The notes under the pieces: generated by a model
What the model saw: only the letters and a program-made list of their open reading frames with translations
What the model was told of the DNA's origin: nothing
The model's database searches: none
Program-made: the position numbers and the translations under genes
NCBI GenBank assembly: GCA_002426575.1
Contig: DIRE01000024.1
Location: 1,079 to 22,394 of the forward strand
Origin: Clostridiaceae bacterium UBA5444
GTDB lineage: Bacteria > Bacillota > Clostridia > Clostridiales > Oxobacteraceae
Reading direction: 5' to 3'
DNA length: 21,316 nt
Shown: positions 1-6,677 of the stretch, in pieces
Layout of the letters: each line of letters begins with the position of its first letter
Position numbering within the stretch: position 1 is the first letter of the stretch

Positions 1-108
1 AATATCAGCACCCTGATTTGCCAATGCTTTTGCAAATTGTACACCAAGACCGGAAGAACCTCCTGTAACCAATGCAACTCTACCTGTTAAATCGAAATAA
101 TTTTTCAT
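1..108 (-). CDS. Short-chain dehydrogenase/reductase, N-terminal fragment
   Basis: The first 36 codons of a gene that runs off the left edge. The protein begins MKNYFDLTGRVALVTGG and continues SSGLG, which is the TGxxxGxG dinucleotide-binding motif (residues 15-22) at the start of the Rossmann fold in SDR-family NAD(P)H oxidoreductases. The ATG start is well supported by AAGGAGG six bases upstream (about 113-122). The gene has its own promoter and follows the spo0A region without being part of that operon. The substrate cannot be read from this fragment, since the catalytic Tyr-x-x-x-Lys and substrate-binding regions lie outside the window. The family call is secure and the specific function is unknown. 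Confidence 0.9.
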   Translation of the reverse strand, partial: MKNYFDLTGRVALVTGGSSGLGVQFAKALANQGADI

Positions 109-145
109 AATAAACCTCCTTGTATAATAAGAAATCAAATATAAT

Positions 146-163
146 ATATAGATATATCTATAT
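146..163. promoter_or_regulatory. 18-bp perfect palindrome downstream of the SDR promoter, possible operator
   Basis: ATATAGATATATCTATAT reads identically on both strands. It lies just downstream of the expected transcription start and upstream of the ribosome-binding site of the SDR gene. That is where a dimeric repressor of the TetR or MarR type could block transcription. The sequence is pure AT apart from one G and one C, so chance is a real alternative. No regulator gene is visible nearby. Confidence 0.35.
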
Positions 164-179
164 CTACCGATTAGTTGAT

Positions 180-209
180 ATTCTAACATTATATTCCGAT
201 GTTTGTCAA
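180..209 (-). promoter_or_regulatory. Sigma-A promoter of the SDR gene
   Basis: On the minus strand, TTGACA (204-209) is followed after 18 bases by TAGAAT (180-185), or after 17 by TTAGAA. The consensus -35 and near-consensus -10 lie about 75 bases upstream of the SDR start. This promoter makes the gene independent of spo0A transcription. Confidence 0.7.
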
Positions 210-231
210 GCGAGCTGTCACATTTGATAGT

Positions 232-321
232 TTATTCACGACTTTCCATCATTTCTTCAGATAGCCTTTTTCTTTGACAAAATAGCATAAATTCATCAAT
301 TTGAGGATTAATCTTATACAT
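232..321 (-). pseudogene. 29-codon remnant resembling the N-terminus of a tyrosine recombinase
   Basis: A short frame starts with ATG at 321, preceded by AGGAAGG with reasonable spacing. It encodes MYKINPQIDEFMLFCQRKRL followed by SEEMMESRE and a stop. The pattern of an aliphatic residue, Phe-Met-x-Phe-Cys, basic residues, then Leu-Ser-x-x-x-Met resembles the start of the core-binding (SAM-like) domain of XerD/phage-type integrases (I-x-x-F-L-x-Y-x-x-x-x-x-L-S-x-x-T). Nothing recognisable follows the stop. A recombinase gene lies downstream of spo0A in some clostridia, as I recall for Clostridioides difficile, so this may be what is left of it after decay. A real small protein cannot be excluded. 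No composition or context suggests recent transfer. Confidence 0.45.
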
Positions 322-333
322 AAAATAAACCTT

Positions 334-370
334 CCTATTATTGGGTTGAATGTTCTACCCAATAAATAGG
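334..370 (-). terminator. Hairpin downstream of spo0A, probable terminator
   Basis: CCTATTTATTGGGT pairs with ACCCAATAATAGG around a 10-nt loop, with one bulged base. On the minus strand it is followed by AAGGTTTATTTT, a weak U-rich tail. It lies about 70 bases beyond the spo0A stop and is the only hairpin there. The downstream arm abuts the AGGAAGG ribosome-binding site of the small frame starting at 321, so it could also limit its translation. Confidence 0.5.
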
Positions 371-439
371 AGAGTTTATAGGTTTAAAAATATAAATGTT
401 AATTGTTTACCATCAAGTCAAGTCCTTGGTATCACTTAC

Positions 440-1261
440 CTATCCTACTTTTTGCTCAAGGCGAAGTTTATCAGCCACCATAGCAATAAACTCGCTGTTG
501 GTAGGTTTTCCTTTGCTATTGTGTATGGTGTAGCCAAATATTTTATTTATTGTCTCCACCTGCCCCCTGCTCCATGCAACTTCAATTGCATGTCTTATAG
601 CTCTTTCTACGCGGCTTGCAGTTGTGTTATACTTTTTAGCGATTGATGGGTATAATTCTTTTGTAACGGCGCTTAACAGCTCAACATCGTTTACAACCAT
701 AGCTATAGCTTCTCTTAGATATAAATAGCCCTTTATATGTGCAGGTACTCCTATTTCATGTATTATATTTGTTATCTCTGCCTCAAGGTTATTGCTATTA
801 TTAGTAGTACCATTATTACTGGTTTTAATAGCATCTACCTTATTTTGCACTGGCCTTTTTATCTCTGGCATGCCTATTCCACCATTAAACATCTGTCTTA
901 TTCTATTTACAAATACATCTAATTCAAAGGGTTTTACTACATAATAATCTGCACCAAGGCTTATTGCCCTTTGAGTGATTTTATCCTGCCCTACAGCTGA
1001 TAAAATTATTACTTTAGGAATGGATTCTATATGTTCACCATTTAGCCTTTCAAGAACTCCTAGCCCATCAAGATGCGGCATTATTATATCAAGTATAAGT
1101 ACATCAGGTTTTTCACTCTCAACAAGTTTTAATGCTTCTATTCCATCCTTCGCCACCCCTACCACTTCAAAATCATCTTGGTTTTTTAAGTACTCGCTTA
1201 GAATGCTACAAAATTCCTTGTTATCATCTGCAATTAGTACTTTTATTTTGTTTTCTGCCAT
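440..1261 (-). CDS. spo0A: Sporulation master response regulator Spo0A
   Basis: A 273-residue transcription factor that, when phosphorylated, starts sporulation by binding 0A boxes (TGTCGAA). The N-terminal receiver domain (about 5-125) shows the acidic pair D12/D13, the phospho-acceptor D58 in VLILDIIMP, S88 in the switch position and K110 in VVKPF. A variable linker rich in Asn and Thr (about 140-160) leads to the Spo0A C-terminal DNA-binding domain (about 163-270), whose recognition helix is SRVERAIRHAIEVAW (217-231). Length matches the family. The ATG start has GGGGAG about seven bases upstream. It lies downstream of spoIVB, as in bacilli and clostridia, but has its own promoter with an overlapping 0A box, suggesting autoregulation. 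No defects are visible. Confidence 0.98.
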   Translation of the reverse strand: MAENKIKVLIADDNKEFCSILSEYLKNQDDFEVVGVAKDGIEALKLVESEKPDVLILDIIMPHLDGLGVLERLNGEHIESIPKVIILSAVGQDKITQRAISLGADYYVVKPFELDVFVNRIRQMFNGGIGMPEIKRPVQNKVDAIKTSNNGTTNNSNNLEAEITNIIHEIGVPAHIKGYLYLREAIAMVVNDVELLSAVTKELYPSIAKKYNTTASRVERAIRHAIEVAWSRGQVETINKIFGYTIHNSKGKPTNSEFIAMVADKLRLEQKVG

Positions 1262-1327
1262 AACATATCTCCCCTCATTAAAATTATATTTTATTATTAT
1301 TTTATGACCAATTGTTGGTAATTATAT

Positions 1328-1356
1328 TAATTCGACAAACTATAAAATTTTCCTCC
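1328..1356 (-). promoter_or_regulatory. Sigma-H-like promoter of spo0A
   Basis: On the minus strand GGAGGAAAA (1348-1356), then 11 bases, then GTCGAATTA (1328-1336). This fits the sigma-H pattern RNAGGAWWW / RNNGAATWW at every specified position. It lies 67 bases upstream of the spo0A start. Sigma-H transcription of spo0A is known in Bacillus; its use here is inferred from the match. Confidence 0.7.
1331..1337 (-). promoter_or_regulatory. 0A box overlapping the spo0A -10 element
   Basis: TGTCGAA on the minus strand is an exact match to the Spo0A-binding consensus. It shares bases with the -10 GAAT of the putative sigma-H promoter. Binding at the -10 would be expected to repress initiation, although Spo0A can also activate from boxes near promoters. 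It implies feedback of Spo0A on its own gene. Confidence 0.7.
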
Positions 1357-1454
1357 TATATATTAGTAAATTTTAATAACAATTTCATGTTATACAAATT
1401 CTGACTATGTAAGTCGCTGCGTAAGTCAAACCAACATAGCCTAAATAAAAAATA

Positions 1455-1505
1455 TCTCCTTAAAGTTAAGCAAATTTATTACTTCATCTGCCTGCTTTAA
1501 GGAGA
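1455..1505 (-). terminator. Terminator of spoIVB
   Basis: TCTCCTTAAAG and CTTTAAGGAGA form a perfect 11-bp stem with a loop of about 29 nt. On the minus strand it starts 6 bases past the spoIVB stop and is followed by a run ending in ATATTTTTTATTT. The long loop is unusual, but position and U-tract fit a rho-independent terminator. Confidence 0.65.
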
Positions 1506-1510
1506 GTATA

Positions 1511-2809
1511 TTAATTAATGCCTGCTTCGTTAAGCATCCATTCAATATATATTCCATAGCCCATATCAGGTCTGTTTATAAAAACATGAGTTATGGCGCC
1601 TACTATTTTATCATCCTGTATAATAGGACTCCCACTCATACCCTGTACTATACCTCCTGTTTTCTTCAATAACTCATCATCTGTTACCCTTATTATCATA
1701 CTTTTAGGGTTTGGTTTGCTCTGGACCGTTAATTTCTCTATTACAACATCATAGGCCTTTACATCTGTACCATTTATAGTGGTTAATATCTTTGCAGGGC
1801 CTTCCTTGATCTGACCCTGGAGACAAATAGGCATCTCTTTGAAACTTGCATTGTTGGTTAACGTTTTATTGGCTTTCCCATATATACCACATGATGTGTT
1901 CTTCTCTATATTTCCGAGTTCTTCCCCACCATCTATAAATAATCCTCTTAATTCACCAGGCCTTCCCTTTATTCCAGGCTGTATTGATATTATCTTTGCT
2001 GGTACTATGGTTCCTGTTTCAACTGTGAGTATAACTCCTGTATCAACGTCTGTTATAGGGTGGCCAAGGGCTCCATATATATTAGTTTTTGGATCATAAA
2101 ATGTTAGTGTTCCAACCCCGGCTGTAGAGTCTCTGATCCATGCGCCTATTTTATACTTTTGGTCTTCCTTTGATTTTACAGGCTTTACGCTTAATACCAC
2201 TTCTTTATCTTTTCTCATAATTGTTAGCTTTAAAACCTTACCACTGCTTTTTCCTACTAAATTTGATACATGAACTCCATCCTTAACCTCCACATCGTTT
2301 ATCTTTAGTATAACATCCCCAGCCTCAATCCCAGCTTCTAGTGATGGGTTATATTGTTTCCCATCGCTACATTCAATTGCTGATATTCCAACCACCATTA
2401 CACCTTTTGTATTTAGCTTTACACCCACAGAACTTCCGCCAGGGATAACCTTTATTTGAGGCAGTACATTTACTGTTACATGTTTTAGAGGTAAAAAGCC
2501 AAGAAGTTCAATATCCAAATCTACTTTTCCATTTTTGTTTGTTTCAATTTTAAAGGGAGAACCAAGATTTAATTTTACTTTATCACCATTTAAATGGCTT
2601 CCATTTAATTTTACTACATCATTATTACTTGTTGATATATCAACATTTATTGGCAATCTCATATTGTATAATTGCTGTTCCCCTTCAAATAACATTATAT
2701 TTTCAGGAATCATTGAAAACTTTATACAAATAAATGAAAAGGCAATAATTGTACAGCTAATTAATAGCAAAATCATTCTGTTAAATCTCACTCTGTACAA
2801 GCCAATCAC
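1511..2809 (-). CDS. spoIVB: SpoIVB, PDZ-domain serine protease (family S55)
   Basis: Secreted from the forespore into the intermembrane space, SpoIVB cleaves SpoIVFA in the established Bacillus pathway and so releases sigma-K processing. The 432-residue frame shows a signal-anchor helix (about 12-31), a PDZ region (about 120-215) and an S55 peptidase domain. The catalytic triad is visible as H250 (ALGHPI), D377 (VTDDE) and S392 (GMSGSP). Its spacing equals that of H236/D363/S378 in B. subtilis. The start is ambiguous: GTG at 2809 has AGGAG only one base upstream, whereas TTG at 2800 (codon 4) would have about ten. The ATG at codon 12 is too far away. It precedes spo0A and has its own terminator. 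Forespore sigma control is expected from the family; the promoter could not be assigned firmly. Confidence 0.96.
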   Translation of the reverse strand: MIGLYRVRFNRMILLLISCTIIAFSFICIKFSMIPENIMLFEGEQQLYNMRLPINVDISTSNNDVVKLNGSHLNGDKVKLNLGSPFKIETNKNGKVDLDIELLGFLPLKHVTVNVLPQIKVIPGGSSVGVKLNTKGVMVVGISAIECSDGKQYNPSLEAGIEAGDVILKINDVEVKDGVHVSNLVGKSSGKVLKLTIMRKDKEVVLSVKPVKSKEDQKYKIGAWIRDSTAGVGTLTFYDPKTNIYGALGHPITDVDTGVILTVETGTIVPAKIISIQPGIKGRPGELRGLFIDGGEELGNIEKNTSCGIYGKANKTLTNNASFKEMPICLQGQIKEGPAKILTTINGTDVKAYDVVIEKLTVQSKPNPKSMIIRVTDDELLKKTGGIVQGMSGSPIIQDDKIVGAITHVFINRPDMGYGIYIEWMLNEAGIN

Positions 2810-2887
2810 TCTCCTGTCATCCCATAGAAGCTTATCTCTCCTCTTTAAATTTTATATTTAATTTTTCACTAGATATCAATACAGAAC

Positions 2888-2908
2888 AAAAGGGATAATA
2901 TCCCTTTT
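2888..2908. terminator. Symmetric hairpin between recN and spoIVB
   Basis: AAAAGGGATA and TATCCCTTTT form a 21-base perfect inverted repeat with a single central base. It ends in T-runs on both strands, so it looks like a terminator in either direction. It lies about 80 bases upstream of spoIVB and 120 beyond the main recN terminator. It may be a second terminator insulating spoIVB, or an operator. The rest of this interval (2910-3020) is AT-rich, with no gene. Confidence 0.4.
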
Positions 2909-3023
2909 AGTAAAGCATTAAAAACATTCTTTATAAGATTAAATTAACCTTTTTAAAATCTTTTATACTATAACAATATTTTCATTACTGGAAACAATTT
3001 AATTTTAATATTGGCAAGCCAAA

Positions 3024-3059
3024 TAAAAAATGGTCAGGCGATTTAAAATTCGCCTGACC
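3024..3059 (-). terminator. Strong terminator after recN
   Basis: GGTCAGGCGA and TCGCCTGACC form a 10-bp GC-rich stem with an 8-nt AT loop. On the minus strand it is followed by ATTTTTTATTT. It begins within six bases of the recN stop. T-runs on both sides make it potentially bidirectional. It probably ends the long upstream operon. Confidence 0.9.
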
Positions 3060-3064
3060 GTTTT

Positions 3065-4774
3065 TTATCTTTTCTTTATTGCTTTTGCCATGTTTATCAT
3101 TTCTTCAGAATGTTTTAAGGTAAGCTCGGTTATTTTTGCTCCGCCAAGCATCCTCGCAATTTCTGAAATTCTATCTTTTTGACTTAGCTTTTCTACGCTG
3201 GTTTTCGTTCTATCTTCAAAAACTGACTTTGATATATAAAAGTGTGTATCCGCCATTGAAGCAATTTGCGGTAGATGAGTTACACATATTACTTGGTGAG
3301 ATGAGGAAATCTGGCCAAGTTTTTCTGCAACAGCTTGGGCAGCTTTTCCGCTTATACCAGTGTCTATCTCATCAAATATTAAGCTTGGTATGTTATCCGT
3401 ATCCGCAAAAGCTGTCTTAATTGCCAGCATAATTCTTGAAGTTTCTCCGCCTGATGCTACCTTTGACAGAGGTTTTACTGCCTCTCCAGGGTTCATGGAT
3501 ATTAAAAATCTTATAACATCAAATCCATTTTCGCTATAAGATATTTGTCCATTTATTTTGCTTGTGTTAAAATCTATTTTAAATATTGCTTTTTCCATAC
3601 CCAGAAATTTAAGCTCATATACGATAGATTTTTCTAACCCTTCTGCAGTTACCTTACGAAGTTTTGATAGTTCTAAGCTTTTAGTATAAAGCATCTCCGT
3701 CTGCTTCTGAAGCTCAATTTCAAGTTCATTAATTCTATCTTGGCTGCTTGTTATATACTCTAGCTCTTTTTCAGCTCTTTTTTTAAATTCAATTATATCT
3801 TCTATGCTTGAACCATATTTTCTCTTTAAATTATTTATCAAATCCAGTCTAAGCTCTATGGTGTTTATAAGCTCTGGATCAAACTCAATATTGTCTCTAT
3901 ACTCTCTAATATCAGATATAATTGCCTCAATGCTATAATATGAATCTTCAATACCTTTATATATATCTTTTAAGCTATCATCTATATTTAGTACACTTTC
4001 AATCTCAGATATAACCAATCCAAGTCTATCACTTACCGGTGGACTATCTTCTAATCCACCATACAATATATTATATGAGTTTGATAAAGCCAAAAAAAGT
4101 TTTTCGGAATTTGAAACTATTTTTTTTTGCTTTAATAATTCATCTTCCTCGCCTATTTTTAGTTTAGCTTCATTTATCTCATTTATCTGGAAATTTAATA
4201 GATCAAGCTTTCTTTCTCTCTCTCTTCCATCTCCTGCTAAACTTCTAAGTTCCTTTTTAATATCACTTACTTTATGATATAGTATATAAACATCTTTTTT
4301 TAATTCTTTTAGATTATTTCCTCCGAACATATCAAGAAGTTCCCTATGTCTATCTTCATTTAATAGGGATTGATGTTCATGTTGTCCATGTATATCTATA
4401 AGATAATTTCCTACTTCTTTTAATATAGATGATGTGGCAGCTCTTCCGTTTATTCTGCAAATACTTCTTCCCAATATAGTCATCTCTCTAGACAAAATTA
4501 TAAGCCCATCATCTAAGTCAAACCCATACTCTTTTGCCATATTACTTAGTTCTGTATTTCCAGGATTCTCAAATACAGCTTCTACATAGGTTTTTTCAGC
4601 ACCGTATCTTACAATATCCTTTGAAGATCTCTCTCCAAGAACGAAATTAACAGAATCTATAATAATTGATTTACCTGCACCAGTTTCCCCTGTCAATATG
4701 TTTAAACCTTGGCAAAATTCAAGTTTTAAATTGTCAATTAATGCAAAATCATTTATTATAAGTTCAAGGAGCAC
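3065..4774 (-). CDS. recN: DNA repair protein RecN
   Basis: An SMC-like ATPase that acts early at double-strand breaks. The 569-residue protein has Walker A GETGAGKS (29-36), a Q-loop region (about 130-134), and a long central coiled coil (about 155-380) with a hinge-like break. It ends with the ABC signature ASGGETSR (440-447), Walker B LIFDEID (465-471) and the H-loop histidine in VTHLPQ (498-503). Length and order of motifs match the family. The start is GTG, with GGGGG seven bases upstream. It lies 11 bases downstream of argR in the same operon, a pairing found in many Firmicutes, and is followed directly by a strong terminator. All catalytic motifs are intact. Confidence 0.98.
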   Translation of the reverse strand: MLLELIINDFALIDNLKLEFCQGLNILTGETGAGKSIIIDSVNFVLGERSSKDIVRYGAEKTYVEAVFENPGNTELSNMAKEYGFDLDDGLIILSREMTILGRSICRINGRAATSSILKEVGNYLIDIHGQHEHQSLLNEDRHRELLDMFGGNNLKELKKDVYILYHKVSDIKKELRSLAGDGRERERKLDLLNFQINEINEAKLKIGEEDELLKQKKIVSNSEKLFLALSNSYNILYGGLEDSPPVSDRLGLVISEIESVLNIDDSLKDIYKGIEDSYYSIEAIISDIREYRDNIEFDPELINTIELRLDLINNLKRKYGSSIEDIIEFKKRAEKELEYITSSQDRINELEIELQKQTEMLYTKSLELSKLRKVTAEGLEKSIVYELKFLGMEKAIFKIDFNTSKINGQISYSENGFDVIRFLISMNPGEAVKPLSKVASGGETSRIMLAIKTAFADTDNIPSLIFDEIDTGISGKAAQAVAEKLGQISSSHQVICVTHLPQIASMADTHFYISKSVFEDRTKTSVEKLSQKDRISEIARMLGGAKITELTLKHSEEMINMAKAIKKR

Positions 4775-4785
4775 ATCTATACCCC

Positions 4786-5241
4786 CTATTCATTAGCCAT
4801 GAGTTTTTTTAACTTATTTACTAGCTCCTCAGCCTTTTTTTCACTTCTTGCAATTAAAAATATAGTATTGTCTCCTGCAAGAGTTCCAACAATACCATCC
4901 CAATTTAATGTATCTATGGCTTCTGCAGCAGCAGGAGCTGATCCCGATATTGTTCTAACTACTATTGTATTTCCGACATAATCAACGGTTAGTACTGTTT
5001 GAGTAAATATAGAAACCAACCTATCTGACAAAATGTTTTCATTAGGTGAAATTGTTGCATACTTATATCGCCCATCTTTAGATAATACCTTAATAAGTTT
5101 AAGTTCCTTAATATCACGGGAAACTGTAGCTTGGGTTACATCTATACCTATATTTTTTAGCTCTTCTGCAAGTTCTTCTTGAGTTTCAATGTCCTTATCA
5201 CTAATGATCTCAAGGATTTTAGCGTGTCTTGCTATTTTCAT
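4786..5241 (-). CDS. argR: Arginine repressor ArgR/AhrC
   Basis: An arginine-responsive hexameric regulator that represses arginine synthesis and activates its breakdown. The 151-residue protein has an N-terminal winged helix-turn-helix (about 1-65) with the family's SRDIKEL recognition segment (41-47), and a C-terminal oligomerisation and arginine-binding domain (about 80-150) containing GTLAGDNTI (119-127). The ATG start has AAGGAG nine bases upstream. It lies between nadK and recN, spaced 24 and 11 bases, so the three are likely cotranscribed. Arginine genes are not in this window. I did not find a convincing ARG box here. Confidence 0.97.
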   Translation of the reverse strand: MKIARHAKILEIISDKDIETQEELAEELKNIGIDVTQATVSRDIKELKLIKVLSKDGRYKYATISPNENILSDRLVSIFTQTVLTVDYVGNTIVVRTISGSAPAAAEAIDTLNWDGIVGTLAGDNTIFLIARSEKKAEELVNKLKKLMANE

Positions 5242-5265
5242 ATGTAATTTCTCCTTCCAAATATA

Positions 5266-6114
5266 TTATCTTTCTTTTAATTTCTCTCTCAAGACATCAT
5301 AGAAACCCCTTCCCGGAAGTTTTATTAATTTGGTTTTAAAGCAAGCCTTTTTTACGGTTATATCTTCGTTTTCTTCTATTTTGTAACACTCCTGCCCATC
5401 AATTGTAAGATAAGCATCTCCAGAATTTTTTAGAAGCCTTATGCTTATAACTTCATTGTCAGATAGTACAATAGATCTATTTGAAAATGAGTGCGGACAA
5501 ATTGGAGTTAAAGTTATTACTGAAAGATTAGGAGATACAATAGGTCCACCCGCCGATAAAGAATAGGCAGTCGAGCCTGTTGGTGTTGCAACAATTAAGC
5601 CATCGCCATTTACAGTCATAACTAAATCTTCATTTATATATGCATCCATTGTCAATATTCTCGATATAGTGTTTCTTGTTATAATTATATCATTTAATGC
5701 ATAAAATTCTTTTTTTACATTATCTTTTATTATAGATGCTTCAAGCATCATTCTCTCTTCAATAATTCCTTCTCCCTTTAAAACTATATCTAGGGATTTA
5801 TATATATCTTTTACATCTACCTCTGCGAGAAATCCCACGTGTCCTAGGTTTATTCCAAGTATTGGAGTCTCAAAATTTGCAATCTCTCTTGCTACCTGAA
5901 GGATTGTACCGTCACCTCCAAGTACAATTACAAAATCTGATTTTTCATAGACCTCTTCTACATTATATCCATTTATATTGTGACCTAAAACAGCAGAAGT
6001 TTGTTTTGTCAGCATTGGGTTTGCATTGTTCTTTTCAATCCAATTTATAATAGATTTTGTTAATTCAAATTCTATATCTTTTGAATGATTAACAATAATA
6101 CCTATATTATGCAT
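5266..6114 (-). CDS. nadK: NAD kinase
   Basis: Phosphorylates NAD to NADP in the cytoplasm using ATP or polyphosphate. The 282-residue protein has the GGDGT motif (66-70), the ND pair (141-142), and the glycine-rich NGDGLIVATPTGSTAYSLSA (169-188) with GGP following, all diagnostic of the family. Length is normal. The ATG start is preceded closely by GGTGG. It follows the broken tlyA, leaving 141 AT-rich bases between them, whereas intact clusters normally pack these genes tightly. That gap probably consists of decayed tlyA sequence and could carry a local promoter, but none is convincing. Confidence 0.97.
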   Translation of the reverse strand: MHNIGIIVNHSKDIEFELTKSIINWIEKNNANPMLTKQTSAVLGHNINGYNVEEVYEKSDFVIVLGGDGTILQVAREIANFETPILGINLGHVGFLAEVDVKDIYKSLDIVLKGEGIIEERMMLEASIIKDNVKKEFYALNDIIITRNTISRILTMDAYINEDLVMTVNGDGLIVATPTGSTAYSLSAGGPIVSPNLSVITLTPICPHSFSNRSIVLSDNEVISIRLLKNSGDAYLTIDGQECYKIEENEDITVKKACFKTKLIKLPGRGFYDVLREKLKER

Positions 6115-6255
6115 TATTCCACCGCCATATCATAGGGCATAATTTAAATTGTCATTTGCCCTAATTATTATAATACAACAAATAAATAAATATATCATCA
6201 TAAAAGGAAAAAATCTTGCAATTATATAGAATATTTATACAATATATAATATAAA

Positions 6256-6656
6256 TTATAATGATTTGTGAGACTCTTCTACTAATTTAACCCGCTCATC
6301 GTTTCTAAGCTCCCATGCAAATTGGCCATAGCCTACATCTATTGCTGTTACACTTTTAGCGCCATTTTGCAGTAGGCAATCAGTAAATCCGCCTGTAGAT
6401 GCTCCCACATCAATTGCATCTTTGCCTGAAACATCAATATTAAATGCCTTAATAGCCTTTTCTAGCTTTAAACCTCCTCTACTAACATATGGAACTCAAT
6501 AGGAGAGCTATATTTTATCATCTCTCCAGCCTTATCAACCCTTTTATTGTCCACAAAAACAAGGCCAGCCATAATATTTTGCTTTGCCTTTTCTCTTGTT
6601 GGAAAAAAGCCTTTTTCTACAAGTATTATATCAAGTCTTTCTTTTTCTACTGCCAT
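6256..6656 (-). pseudogene. tlyA: Broken TlyA rRNA methyltransferase/hemolysin-family gene
   Basis: Intact TlyA (about 270 residues) has an S4 RNA-binding domain and a 2'-O-methyltransferase domain. Here the frame from ATG 6656 (GGGGTG upstream) encodes the S4 part, MAVEKERLDIILVEKG through EMIKYSSPIEF, and then ends at 6468. A second frame, starting at about 6491, resumes exactly in the family sequence with VPYVSRGGLKLEKAIKAF, the SAM-binding motif DVGASTGGFTD and GYGQFAWELRNDERV. It stops at 6256 after VEESHKSL. The junction lacks a few expected residues, consistent with a small deletion that shifted the frame. The whole second half of the methyltransferase domain is missing. ATG at 6671 is an alternative start but has no ribosome-binding site. 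The gene is very likely inactive. Confidence 0.9.
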
Positions 6657-6677
6657 ATAATTACACCCCATTAAAGT

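Noticed and set aside
975..1307. Plus-strand frames opposite spo0A, and similar ones opposite spoIVB, xseA, folD and spoIIIAE.
   Set aside because: They are antisense shadows of well-identified genes, with hydrophobic or Ser/Ile-rich compositions typical of reversed codons and no supporting start signals.
2817..2825. A two-codon frame (ATG GGA TGA) behind GAGGAG upstream of spoIVB.
   Set aside because: Its spacing from the ribosome-binding site is about 12 bases and such minimal frames are frequent by chance.
1262..5241. An ArgR-binding site near argR or recN.
   Set aside because: I found no convincing pair of ARG boxes by eye; a matrix search would be needed.
5862..6050. A plus-strand frame opposite nadK.
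   Set aside because: It is an antisense shadow; nadK motifs prove the minus strand.
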